This document shows positions 1 through 9,552 of a stretch of 64,000 nucleotides of DNA, piece after piece (the first letter of the stretch is position 1; each line of letters begins with the position of its first letter). The DNA is taken from assembly GCF_030161555.1 (NCBI RefSeq), contig NZ_BSUK01000001.1:1426001-1490000 (forward strand). The letters run 5' to 3'. The position numbers and the translations under genes are program-made. The DNA comes from Luteimicrobium album. GTDB taxonomy: Bacteria; Actinomycetota; Actinomycetes; Actinomycetales; Cellulomonadaceae. A model generated the notes under the pieces. The model searched no databases, was not told the DNA's origin, and saw nothing but the letters and a program-made list of their open reading frames with translations.

Positions 1-72
1 CATGCCGCCACGCCCGATCAGCTCGCCGACCTGATAACGGCCGGCGAGGATCCGCTGCGGGTTCTCCACCAC
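1..72 (-). CDS. pknB: Ser/Thr protein kinase PknB, N-terminal fragment
   Basis: The first 24 codons are visible, starting at GTG (position 72 or 69). They read VENPQRILAGRYQVGELIGRGGM, the start of a Hanks-type kinase with its glycine-rich loop. The start sits directly against the pknA stop codon, and the order rodA-pbpA-pknA-pknB is the conserved actinobacterial arrangement, so this should be the PASTA-domain kinase PknB. The rest lies beyond the window edge, so PASTA repeats cannot be seen. Confidence 0.8.
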   Translation of the reverse strand, partial: MVENPQRILAGRYQVGELIGRGGM

Positions 73-1536
73 CTACGTGTCCTTCTCGTTCGACGGGTCG
101 TCCAGGGCGTGCGAGGACGCCACGGACAGGAAGATCATCCCATCCCCGTGGGGATGCAGGTCCAAGCCCTCGGAGCGGTCGCGCCCCTTGGCGCCTCCGA
201 GGATGGCCGCGACCAGCACGACCAGCACGAGCACGACGAGCGCCACGGCAGGCCAGGGAAGCCCCGAGCCGCATCCCGAAGATGCCCGGAAGGTGACGCG
301 ACCCGGAGCCCGCACCGGACCGGCCGGATGCGCCGACGCCCTGGGCGGCCCGTGTCGCCGCCCGGGTCGACGGCGCCTCGACGGGCGCGGCCGGCTCGGC
401 CTCGTTCCCGAACAGGTCCGACGGCGCGGGCCGGGGCGACCGGGCCGGGGAGTGGTCGCGTGCGGCGTCGGGCGGCGGGACGACGGGCGCTCCGCGACGT
501 GCTCGCGGTGGCGCCCCGCCGGCCGGGCCGACGACCGCTCGGCGGCGCGGGACTGCACGACGCGCCGCGACGGGTACGCGCGGGGAGCGTCGTCGTCGGC
601 GGGCTGGGTGCGGGGTTCGGGCTTCGCCGCGGCGGAGCGCGGCGGCCAGGCGCGCTGCTCCGCGGGCGCGGTGATCGTCGACGTGGCGCGAGGCCCCGCG
701 CTGCGCCGCGACCGGGCGAGGCGCAGGCCGATCTCCTCGAGCGTCTCGGCGAGCTCCGCGGCGCCGACGGGGCGCCGCATCGGGTCCTTCGCGAGCATCG
801 ACATCACGAGCGCGCCGAGCTCCTTGTCGACGGTCGCCGGGAGTGCGGGCACGGGCTGGTTGACGTGTGCGACCGCGATGTCGACCGGCGTCGGCCCGGT
901 GAAGGGCCGCCGCCCCACCAGCGACTCGTAGGCCACGATCCCGAGCGCGTACAGGTCCGACGCCGGGGTCGCGGGCTTCCCGATGGCCTGCTCGGGCGAG
1001 AGGTACTGGGCGGTGCCCATGACCATGCCCGTCGCCGTCATGGGGACCTGGTTGGACGCGAGCGAGACGCCGAAGTCGGTGAGCTTCACGCCGCCCGCGC
1101 GCGCGAGCAGGATGTTGCCCGGCTTCACGTCGCGGTGCACGACGCCGGCCTCGTGCGCGGCCGCGAGACCTCGCGCGGCCTTGGTGAGGATGGGGACGAG
1201 GCGGTGGGCCGGGATGACGGGCTCGCGTTCGAGCAGGTCCGACATCGGCTCGCCGATGACGAGCTCCATGACGAGGTAGCCGGAGCCGGCCTGCTCGCCG
1301 TAGTCGTACATCTGCGCGATGCCGGGGTGCGACAGGCGCGCGTTGTTCCGCGCCTCGGTCCGCAGGCGCTGGAGGAAGTCGACGTTGCCCGCGAACTCCT
1401 CGCGCAGCACCTTGACCGCGACCTCGCGACCGAGCGCGGTGTCCGTCGCGACCCACACCTCACCCATGCCGCCGACCGCGATGCGCCGCACCAGGCGGTA
1501 GCGGTTGCCCAGCGAGAGGCCCTGCGTCGGCTTCAT
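73..1536 (-). CDS. pknA: Ser/Thr protein kinase PknA-like
   Basis: Membrane Ser/Thr kinase that phosphorylates cell-division and wall-synthesis proteins. Residues about 10-270 form the kinase domain: GGMGEVW in the P-loop, AVKVL with the ATP lysine, HRDVKPGN catalytic loop, DFGVS, and a TAQYLSPEQA activation segment. A long Pro/Arg/Ala-rich linker follows, then one transmembrane helix (about residues 430-450) and a short outer tail without PASTA repeats, as in PknA. The start overlaps the pbpA stop (ATGA). The linker reads more naturally in another frame between about 280 and 500, so two compensating indels there are possible. Confidence 0.88.
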   Translation of the reverse strand: MKPTQGLSLGNRYRLVRRIAVGGMGEVWVATDTALGREVAVKVLREEFAGNVDFLQRLRTEARNNARLSHPGIAQMYDYGEQAGSGYLVMELVIGEPMSDLLEREPVIPAHRLVPILTKAARGLAAAHEAGVVHRDVKPGNILLARAGGVKLTDFGVSLASNQVPMTATGMVMGTAQYLSPEQAIGKPATPASDLYALGIVAYESLVGRRPFTGPTPVDIAVAHVNQPVPALPATVDKELGALVMSMLAKDPMRRPVGAAELAETLEEIGLRLARSRRSAGPRATSTITAPAEQRAWPPRSAAAKPEPRTQPADDDAPRAYPSRRVVQSRAAERSSARPAGRHREHVAERPSSRRPTPHATTPRPGRPGPRRRTCSGTRPSRPRPSRRRRPGRRHGPPRASAHPAGPVRAPGRVTFRASSGCGSGLPWPAVALVVLVLVVLVAAILGGAKGRDRSEGLDLHPHGDGMIFLSVASSHALDDPSNEKDT

Positions 1537-2986
1537 CCGTTCAGCACCGCTTCCATGACGGCCTTCGCGATCGGGGCGGCGGTCGCGCCGCCGGTTGCCT
1601 CAGACCCGTCGGATCCGCCGTGCTCGACGATCACCGCGACGGCGACCTTCGGGTCGTCGGCCGGCGCGAAGCCGGTGAACCACGCGTGCGGGCTCTGCCC
1701 CGGCGTGTTCTCGGCGGTGCCGGTCTTGCCGGCGACGGTCACGCCGGGGATCTGCGCGGCGGTGCCGGTCCCGGACCGCACGACGTCCTCCATCATGCTC
1801 GTGAGCTCGTCGGCGGTGTGCTCGGACACCGAGGTGCGGAGCGTGGACGGCGAGGTCTTCGACACGACCCGTAGCGACGCGTCACGGACCGTGTCCACGA
1901 GATAGGGCGCCATCTGCTTGCCGCCGTTGGCGATCGCGGCGGAGACCATGGCGATCTGGAGCGGCGTGACGCGGTCGTCGCCCTGCCCGATCGACTGCCG
2001 CATGAGCTCGGCCTCGTCGGTCGTCGAGGGGAAGTGGCTCTGCGTCACCGTCATCGGGATCGACAGCGGGGTGTCGAAGCCGAACTTCTGCGCCTGCTCG
2101 ACCATCGCGTCGTTCTCGACCTCGACCCCGAGCCCCGCGAACGCGGTGTTGCACGACATCTCGAGGGCGGCGTCGAGGGTCATCTTGCCGCTCGACGAGC
2201 AGACCTCGTCACCGAAGTTCCGGAGCTCCTTGGAGGACCCCGGGTACGTGAGCCGGTGCGGCGCGGGGATGACGGAGTCGGGGTGTAGTCCCCGGACTCC
2301 AGCGCTGCGGCGGACGTGACGAGCTTGAACGTCGACCCGGGCGGGTAGGTGTCGCCCGCGATCGCCCGGTTGGTCAGGGGCGACCCGTCGTCGCCCAGCA
2401 GCTTCTGCCAGTTCTGGTTGACCTTCGCGGTGTCGTGCCCGGCGAGCTGGTTCGGGTCGTACGACGGCGACGAGTAGAGCGCGAGGATCTTGCCGGTCTT
2501 CGGCTCGATCGCGACGACGGCGCCCTTCTGGTCTCCGAGGGCCTTCGCCGCGGCCTCCTGTGCCTTGGCGTCGAGGGTGAGCTCGACGGACGCGCCCTGC
2601 TGCTGCTCACCGGTCACGAGCTGGCGGAGCCGCTGCAGCCACAGCTCGTCGGCCGTGCCGTTGAGCGCGGAGTTCTCCGACGCCTCGATCATCGTCGGCG
2701 CGAAGACGAGCGAGTAATAGCCCGTGACGGCCGCGTACAGCGAGCCGTCGGTGTACTTCCGCTGGAACTTGAACGGGTCGTCCACGGGCGTCGACAGCGC
2801 CACCGACTTCCCGTCCACGACGATCGGGCCGCGGAAGACGCCGTACGCGCGGTACAGCGTGCGCACGTTGCGGCCGTCGTTGTTGAGCTTGTCGGCCTGG
2901 AAGAACTGGTGGTACGTCGTCGCGCCCATGAGGACGAGCACCATGGCGAGGACGACCGTCGCGAGACGGCGGATCGGGACGTTCAT
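1533..2986 (-). CDS. pbpA: Penicillin-binding protein PbpA (class B transpeptidase), frameshifted
   Basis: D,D-transpeptidase that crosslinks septal and lateral peptidoglycan. A single N-terminal membrane anchor is followed by a dimerisation region and the transpeptidase domain. The three active-site motifs are visible: the STFK serine box after PPG, SCN in MSCNTAF, and KTGT in AGKTGTAEN. The serine motif and the SCN motif lie in different frames; one missing base near 2280, beside a GGGG/CCCC stretch, reunites them into about 484 residues. It overlaps rodA upstream and pknA downstream by ATGA, so the operon is translationally coupled. Confidence 0.9.
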
Positions 2987-4550
2987 CCGCGCGCCACCTC
3001 CCCGGTCGCGCCGTCACCCGGCGGGGGTGGCGGGGGAGGGGTCGGCCTGACGATCTCGGTCACCTGCGTGCCGGCCTCCGGCGTGGGCGGCGCGGCGGGC
3101 TCGAGCCCGCCCGGCCCGGTGGGGTCGTCGTCGGGCAGGATGCCGCCGGGGGCGACTTGGCCGCGCTCGGGCGCCAGGGACGGCCGCCGCGCGCTGTCGG
3201 AGATCCTCAGCAGCAGGCCGATGACCAGCCAGTTCGCGAGCAGCGACGAGCCGCCCTGGGCGACGAAGGGCATCGTCAGTCCGGTCAGCGGGATGACCCG
3301 CGTGACCCCGCCGACGACGACGAAGAGCTGCCACGCCGTCGTGAACGCGAGGCCGGCGGCGAGCAGCTTGCCGAAGCCGTCGCGGACGCCGAGGGCGGTG
3401 CGCAGACCGCGCTGTACGACGATCAGGTAGACCATGAGGATCGCAAGCATCCCCGTGAGACCCAGCTCCTCGCCGAGCGACGTGTAGACGAAGTCGGAGA
3501 AGGCGTACGGCACGAGGTACGGGTATCCGGCGCCCCAGCCCGTCCCGAACAGACCGCCGTTCGCGAGGCCGTAGAGGCCGCGGACGAGCTGGCCGGAGCC
3601 GGGCGCGGCGTTGTAGACGTCGGAGTCGAAGGCGTGGAGCCAGATGTCGAAGCGGACCTGGACGTGGGCGAACGCGCTCGCCGCGAAGACCGCGCCCGCG
3701 CCCATGAGCACGAGGCCGATGAGCACCCAGGAGAACCGCTGCGTCGCGATGTAGAGCATCGCGACGAACAGCCCGAAGAACAGGAGCGACGTCCCGAGGT
3801 CGGTCTCGGCCACGAGGACCAGGATCGACGCCGCCCAGACCACGAGGATCGGGCCGAGGTCCTGCAGGCGGGGGAGCTGCAGGCCGAGCACCTTGGGCCC
3901 GGCGAGGGCGAGCGTGTCGCGGTGCGTCACGAGGTAGCCGGCGAAGAAGATCGCGAACGCGATCTTCGCGAGCTCCGCGGGCTGCAGCGACAGCGGACCC
4001 AGCGCGACCCAGATGTGGGCTCCGTTGATGGTCCGCCCGACGTGCGGGATGAGCGGGAGGACCACGAGCCCCAGGCCCACGAGCATCGCGATGTACGTGT
4101 ACCGGCGCAGCAGGCGGTGGTCCTTGAGGAACCACACGACCGCCAGCGCGGCGACCACGGCGATCGCGGTCCACTCGAGCTGGCGACCGGCGAGGTCGTG
4201 CGGCTTGGCCGACGACTGCGACGCCAGGTCGAGGCGGTAGATCATCGCCAGGCCGATCCCGTTGAGCGCGATCGTCGCGGGGAGGATGACCTGGTCGGCG
4301 TACGGCGCCTTCCAGCGCAGGATCAGGTGCGCGACCAGGGCGACCGCGACGAACCCGAGGGCCTGCGCGTAGAAGTCGCCGGGGAGACGGTCCACGACCT
4401 TGATGCTGACCAGCGCGTACGCGCCGATGCCGATCGCGAGCGCGACGACGAGCAGCCCCAGCTCGGCGCGGCGACCGGGCCGGGGAGCCGTGCCTCCGCG
4501 GCGCCCGGGAGCTCGGCACCCTGGACGGGCGCGTGCGCGACTGCGGCCAT
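2983..4550 (-). CDS. rodA: RodA/FtsW-family SEDS glycan polymerase, frameshifted
   Basis: Polytopic peptidoglycan glycosyltransferase that works with PbpA. About ten to twelve hydrophobic segments are visible. SEDS hallmarks include GRTINGAHIW, LQPAELAKIA, ETDLGTSLLFFGLF and MPFVAQGGSSLLANW. The C-terminus is a cytoplasmic Pro-rich tail. The natural start is the ATG at 4550, in an ATGA overlap with pstP, giving MAAVAHAPVQGAELPG. That frame joins the membrane core through one missing base near 4470. Confidence 0.9.
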
Positions 4551-5983
4551 CACGCGTCCTTGCCCCGGGTCGCGGGACCGTGCGTGGTCTGCACGGACGG
4601 CTTCGTCGGTGTGGTCGAGGTGGTGGGGGTGCCTGCCGGCGCCGTCGTGGGGGCGGGTGTCGCCGGGGTGGGTGGCAGGGTCGGCGTGGTCGTGGGCTCG
4701 GGCGTCGTGGTGTCGGTCGTGACCTCGGCCGCACGGGCGCGCGCGTCGGTGAGCGACGTCGCGGGGATGGTCGCGGACAGCCGGTCCTGCACGTACGACG
4801 GCAGGGTGTCGACCTGCGTCCCCGTGAGCTCGACCGGTGACGACAGGTGCAACGGTCCGATGCTCTGGGGCACGCCCTGGAAGACGGCGACCTGGCCCTC
4901 CGACTCGCCGACGAAGTACTGGTTCTGCGTCCATCCGTACGCCGCGTACCCGCCGCCGAGGATCGCGAGCACCAGGACGAGGGTGATCGTGGCGCCGAGC
5001 GCGCGCCGTCGGGCCTTGCCCTTGCCCGGTTGTGCGGCCAGTGCCGCTGCGGCCTCGTCGGCCTCCGGGTCGTCGTTCACGCCCGGCGCGCCCTCGACCT
5101 CGGTGCCGTCGTCGTCCGTCGCGAGCGGCGCCGTCCCGGGCAGGAGGTCGGCGCGCACCGCGCTGCCCACGACCTCGGGGCTCGTGGGGAGGGGCTCGTC
5201 GGCGAGCGCGTCCGCCGGGTGCGGTACCGCGCCCTCGACCGGCTCGTCGTCGGCGTCGAGGTCGACGACGTCCGCGACGATCGCCGTCACGTTGTCCGTG
5301 GAGCCCGCGCGCAGGGCGAGCTGGATGAGGGTGTCGGCGCACTCGCCCGGCTCGACGACCGAGATGAGGATCTGGGCGATCATGTCCGGCGTCACGAACC
5401 CGGACAGACCGTCCGAGCACAGGAGCCAGCGGTCGCCCGGGCGCGCCTCCCGGACCGACAGGTCGGGCGTCAGGTCGACCTCGAAGTCGCCCAGGACGCG
5501 CATCACGACGTTGCGCTGCGGGTGGTGCTCCGCGTCCTCGGGCGCGATGCGGCCCGTGTCGACGAGGTGCTGGACGAACGTGTGGTCCGTGGTGACCTGG
5601 GTGAGCTCGTCATCGCGCAGCAGGTAGGCGCGCGAGTCGCCCAGGTGGGCCATGACGAGCTGGTTGCCGGCGCGCAGGATCGCGGTGACCGTCGTGCCCA
5701 TGCCCGCGAGCTGCGGCTCCGCCTCCGACCGGTCGACGATCGCCTGCTTGGCCGACTCGATGGCGTGCTCGAGCTCGCCCAGGGCGCCGTCGGGCACGTG
5801 CTGGTGGCCGTCGAGGGGGACGAGGGCACGGATCGCGAGCGTCGACGCGATGTCGCCGCCCGCGTGCCCGCCCATGCCGTCGGCGACGGCCAGGAGGTCC
5901 GGGCCCGCGTATCCGGAGTCCTGGTTGTCGGCGCGCACGAGCCCGACGTCGGACCGTGCCGCGTAGCGCAGCGCGAGGTTCAT
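4550..5983 (-). CDS. pstP: PP2C-family Ser/Thr phosphatase PstP
   Basis: Metal-dependent phosphatase that reverses PknA/PknB phosphorylation. The N-terminal PP2C domain (about residues 5-240) shows RSDVGLVRADNQDS, VADGMGGHAGGD, HLGDSRAYLLRD and LLCSDGLSGF, which carry the metal-binding aspartates. An acidic linker leads to one transmembrane helix near residue 330, and a Thr/Pro-rich extracellular tail follows. Length (477 aa) fits the family. It starts 6 bases after the fhaB stop and overlaps rodA by ATGA. The frame is intact. Confidence 0.93.
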   Translation of the reverse strand: MNLALRYAARSDVGLVRADNQDSGYAGPDLLAVADGMGGHAGGDIASTLAIRALVPLDGHQHVPDGALGELEHAIESAKQAIVDRSEAEPQLAGMGTTVTAILRAGNQLVMAHLGDSRAYLLRDDELTQVTTDHTFVQHLVDTGRIAPEDAEHHPQRNVVMRVLGDFEVDLTPDLSVREARPGDRWLLCSDGLSGFVTPDMIAQILISVVEPGECADTLIQLALRAGSTDNVTAIVADVVDLDADDEPVEGAVPHPADALADEPLPTSPEVVGSAVRADLLPGTAPLATDDDGTEVEGAPGVNDDPEADEAAAALAAQPGKGKARRRALGATITLVLVLAILGGGYAAYGWTQNQYFVGESEGQVAVFQGVPQSIGPLHLSSPVELTGTQVDTLPSYVQDRLSATIPATSLTDARARAAEVTTDTTTPEPTTTPTLPPTPATPAPTTAPAGTPTTSTTPTKPSVQTTHGPATRGKDA

Positions 5984-5989
5984 CCGCGG

Positions 5990-6554
5990 CTACCCCTGCA
6001 GGACCATGGTCGTCTGGCCGATCCGGATCTCCTCGCCCGGCTGCACCGGCACCGGCGCCTCGAGGCGGTGGCCCTCGAGGTACGTGCCGTTGGTCGAGCC
6101 GAGGTCCTCCACGAACCACCCCCGTTCTGCGGGAAGATCCGGGCGTGGCGCGAGGACGAGTAGTCGTCGTCGAGCACGAGCGTGCAGCTCGGCGCACGCC
6201 CGATGAGCACGGCCGACGTCGACAGGGGAAGCGTCGTGCCGCGCAGCGCGCCCTCCGTCACCACGAGGCGCATCGACGCGCTCTGCGCCAGGGCGGGGTG
6301 CGCGTCACGCCCGCGGCCGGGGTGGGCGCGGGGCTCGCAGGGGCGTGGTGCGCCCCGACGACGACGGCGCCCTCCGCGCTCGGGGCCGTCAGGACACCGG
6401 GGGCGTGGGGTGCGGCCTGGAGCTCGTCGGCGCGGGTGTGCGGCGGACGGGGGTCGGCGAGGTCACGCCGCAGGACGCGGATCGAGAAGAGCACGAGGAG
6501 CCACAGCAGGACCAGGTAGCCGAGGCGCAGCAGGGTGAAGGTGAGCTCGCTCAT
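5990..6554 (-). CDS. fhaB: FHA-domain protein FhaB (FipA-like), two frameshifts
   Basis: Membrane-tethered phosphothreonine-reading adaptor of the division cluster. Three frames carry successive pieces: an N-terminal membrane helix (SELTFTLLRLGYLVLLWLL), the start of the FHA fold (MRLVVTEGALRGTTLPL, GRAPSCTLVLDDDYSSSRHARI), and its end (GWFVEDLGSTNGTYLEGHRL to MVLQG). Single missing bases near 6265 and 6125 restore one protein of about 189 residues ending at the TAG at 5990-5992. SSRHARI and STNGTYL are the conserved FHA binding motifs. Confidence 0.88.
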
Positions 6555-6564
6555 CGAGGCCCGA

Positions 6565-7320
6565 TCACCCGGCCTCGTCCGCGGCGCCCGTCCAGAACAT
6601 GATGCGGGTCCGGCCGATCGTCAGGCTGTTCCCGTCCAGGAGCGTCGCCGCGGGAACCTGGTGGCCCTCGACGAACAGGCCGTTGGTGGAGCCGAGGTCG
6701 GTCGCGACGACGCCGTTGGGCGTGACCCGGATCTCCAGGTGGCGGCGCGAGACACCGGGGTCGTCGACCACGATGTCCGCCTCCGAGCCGCGGCCGATGA
6801 CCGTGACCGGGCCCGTCAGCAGGTACCGCTGGCCGTCGATGTCGATGAGGGGGTGACGCAGGCTGGGCGTCGGGGCGCTCGGCACGGGGCCCTGGTTGTA
6901 CGCCGGCTGGCCGTACGCGGGCTGGCCGTTGCCGCCCGGCGCCGCGCCGCGGACGCTCGCCGAGTGGACCTGGTACTGGCCCGGGTGGAGACCGCCGTCC
7001 TCGTCGAACGTCACGGACACGGGGCCGACGAACGCGTAGTGCTGCTCGGCCGCGTGGTCGGTGACCGTCGCCGCGAGCTCGTCGGCGAGGGCCTCGGCAC
7101 CCCAGTCCTCGATGCGTGCGAAGTCGTCCGACGCGAGACGGATCGTGAACTCGTTGGGAGCGACCGCACGGTCCCGGCCCACGACGGCGACGCGGTCGTC
7201 GACCTCGCGGCGCAGCGCGCTCGCCAGGTCGACCGGCTTGACCTCACCCCGACCGAGCTTGGCGAACGCGTTGTTGAAAGCGCGCTCCACGTTCTGCTCG
7301 AAGCGGTCCAGTACGCCCAC
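6565..7320 (-). CDS. fhaA: FHA-domain protein FhaA (DUF3662 + FHA)
   Basis: Cytoplasmic scaffold read by PknA/PknB phosphorylation. The N-terminal DUF3662 domain begins VGVLDRFEQNVERAFNNAFAKL; a Gly/Pro/Tyr-rich linker with AYGQPAYNQ follows, and the C-terminal FHA domain shows VIGRGSEADIVV, VSRRHLEI and LGSTNGLFVEGH. I chose the GTG at 7320 because GAGGAGGAGG lies just upstream; longer in-frame extension has no family similarity. It heads the seven-gene operon, 10 bases before fhaB. Confidence 0.92.
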   Translation of the reverse strand: MGVLDRFEQNVERAFNNAFAKLGRGEVKPVDLASALRREVDDRVAVVGRDRAVAPNEFTIRLASDDFARIEDWGAEALADELAATVTDHAAEQHYAFVGPVSVTFDEDGGLHPGQYQVHSASVRGAAPGGNGQPAYGQPAYNQGPVPSAPTPSLRHPLIDIDGQRYLLTGPVTVIGRGSEADIVVDDPGVSRRHLEIRVTPNGVVATDLGSTNGLFVEGHQVPAATLLDGNSLTIGRTRIMFWTGAADEAG

Positions 7321-7589
7321 GGCGCCTCCTCCTCGGTCGTGCGGTGCGACGCCGGGTGCCCACGGATCGGGGCGGTGTCGCGGGTCCACGCGGTCAGTCA
7401 CGCATGACCGAGCACGGGTGGGCATGGTCGCACGCCCTTAGATCGTAGCCAGCCAGGCGCGCTGGTCTGACGCGCGGTGCGGGAGACCTGCGGATCGAAT
7501 GCGTGGGCGGTGTGGAGATCCGCTCCCCACGAGGACGGGACCAGCGGGTTCGGAGGGCACCTGTGCCGCGTGCTAATCTTCTTCGGCGC

Positions 7590-7671
7590 GCGCGAGTGGC
7601 GAAATGGCAGACGCGCTGGCTTCAGGTGCCAGTGCCCGCAAGGGCGTGGGGGTTCAAGTCCCCCTCGCGCA
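7590..7671 (+). tRNA. tRNA-Leu (CAG anticodon)
   Basis: The acceptor stem GCGCGAG pairs with CTCGCGC at 7664-7670. The anticodon stem CTGGC/GCCAG encloses the loop TTCAGGT, giving anticodon CAG at 7623-7625. A long variable arm (about 7634-7648) marks a class II tRNA, and the T loop reads TTCAAGT. CCA is not encoded. It sits at the left edge of the accessory region, a common integration site for mobile elements. Confidence 0.95.
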
Positions 7672-7708
7672 CAGTGGGGATGTTTCCGAGTCGGAGGCAG
7701 TCCCGTTT

Positions 7709-7747
7709 CCGAAACCCTCGGTCGGTTGATCCGGCCGGGGGTTTCGT
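7709..7747 (+). terminator. Hairpin terminator after tRNA-Leu
   Basis: GAAACCCTCGGTCGG and CCGGCCGGGGGTTTCG form a GC-rich imperfect hairpin starting 38 bases after the tRNA, followed by a weak T-containing stretch. It could also end the convergent transposase transcript. Its sequence closely resembles the hairpin at 23951-23988. Confidence 0.6.
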
Positions 7748-7895
7748 CGTGTACGGGCGCCTCCTGGCGTGTTGGGACGACGTCGGGCTCGTCCGGGTGG
7801 CTGTGCGCGGGGCGCTGTGAAGCCCGTCGGCTCGGTTGCGACCGAGCTGGATGCGTGCGGGGGCGCGGCGACGTCGTTGTCGTCGGGTGGTGCTG

Positions 7896-9552
7896 TTACT
7901 GGGTTGTCGCCGGGGTGCTGGAGCTGCGGGGTGGTGCGTGGCTACGTCGTCCACGGGTTCTGGTGTAGCGGCGCAGGGGTCCGTCGTAGGCGGGTTCGTC
8001 GAGTTCGACGGCCCAGGGTTCGGGTTTGCCGCGGGCGAGGTACCAGTGGTGCAGGTGGTGGGCGTTGTTCCCGGCGAGGGTCAGGGCGAGGAGCAGTGCG
8101 GTGGCAGTGCGGCCGAGCATGCGGAAGAAGCCGCGGTTGACGTTGAGGTCTTGGTACCGGATCTGCGCGTTGGCATCCCTCGATGCGGGTGCGCCGGTTG
8201 TAGGACTTGGCCCACGCGTTGGACTGCCAGGCCAGCGGCTGCCGGTCGCGTTCGTTCATGGTGTCCGGGACGGAGACGGTCTTGCCGCATCCGCAATCGC
8301 TTCCCGGCACGCAGTTGGTCGTCGGGATCTCGGGACCGAGTCGCATCGACTTGGGCCAGTTGGGGCAGCGGACGTGTCCGGCGAGGGCGGGGCCCTTGAA
8401 CCGGCGAGCGTGGCGTCCCGGGACTGGTTTGGAGTGGGGGACGAAGGCGTAGGGGGCCCGGGCATCGAAGACGTCACGGATGCGGGCCTTCTGTTCGGCG
8501 GTCATCGTGATCGCTGGTGGTTCGAGGTTGCGAAGGGCCTCGGGGAGCGCGGTCGAGTAGAGGGTGCCGTCGCACCAGATCGTGCCGGGCTTGGGTCCAG
8601 CTTTGATGCCGCGTTGGCTGGTGTGCAGGTCGAACGTCGCGGTGACGCCCATCTCACGAAGGACGGCTGCGAGCTTCTCAGGCTTCGACGTGGAGTAGCC
8701 GCGGTCGTAGATCACCTCGTGGATGGGCCCGAACGCGGTGAGGGCGCCCACGAGGCGGACGCAGGCTCCTGCTCGGTCTTGCACGCCTGGCCGTAGGGCG
8801 AGGCCCGCGAACAGGAGCGGGATCTCGCCCTTGACCCCTGCAGGTAGGACATAGGTCGCCAGATGTCCCTCGTATCCGGCGAAGAACGGATTGGGCCGGC
8901 GGTCTGTCGGGGTCCGGTGCCCTCCGCCTAGCTCGTGGTCGGTGCACGTCCAGCCGGAGTGGTCGGGGCGCCAGTGCATGACCGCGTGCGACTCGATGTC
9001 GGTGCCGTCGACGTCGACTGCACCTGTGCGTGGAAAGGTCGAAGGCAGCGACGCTTGGACGAGGATCGTCGAGATGTCGTCCTCGGTCAGAGCGACCGCT
9101 TGTTGGCATGCGGTCGTGCAGGGCTCGGACGGCTCGTGGTGGTGCTCGCCGGGCAACTGAAGTCCGTCCCGGATGTGTTGAGCGAGGCGGCGAAGCCCTC
9201 CCCACACGTGCTTGTGGCGGACGTGCAGGTGCGCGGGCACCCCGAGGTGTCGGCGTTCGGAGTCGGACAGCTGGTCCAGGGTCCGCAGCATGCCAGTGAC
9301 GGTCATGTGGGTCGGCCGGCTCAACGCGTGGAGGTATCCGATCGCGAGGACGGACTGCAGCGAGAGCTTGCGGGGGCGACCGTAGGCGGCGGTGCATGCG
9401 TCGGCGACAGCACGCACGCGCGGCTGATCTGCCATGGCACGGGCCCGTCGCACCCGCTGCCACTGGCCCAGTCCCTCCGGGACGAGGACGATTCTGGAGA
9501 CCCCCGACGCTGTACGTCGCGAGTAGTCGCTCGACCCCGCAGCGGCGGTCAT
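7896..9552 (-). CDS. DDE-type transposase-like protein, frameshifted
   Basis: Putative transposase of about 551 residues. A possible acidic triad is visible: Asp in AVDVDGTDIES, Asp in EVIYDRGYSTS, and Glu in YNRRTRIEDANAQ, which resembles the Y-R-E motif of IS4/IS5/IS1182-like enzymes. A CxC/Cys cluster (CVPGSDCGCGK) lies between the last two. The ATG at 9552 overlaps the stop of the upstream integrase-like gene (ATGA). One extra base in CCC near 8177-8180 breaks the frame just after TRIE; removing it restores DANAQIRYQDLNVNRGFFRMLG and the tail to 7896. This is the only insertion-type frameshift in the window. No terminal inverted repeats were found, so family assignment is open. Confidence 0.6.

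Noticed and set aside
109..6163. Long plus-strand open frames opposite the fha-pstp-rodA-pbpA-pkn operon.
   Set aside because: They are antisense shadows of high-GC genes, rich in Arg, Ala and Gly, with no family signatures.
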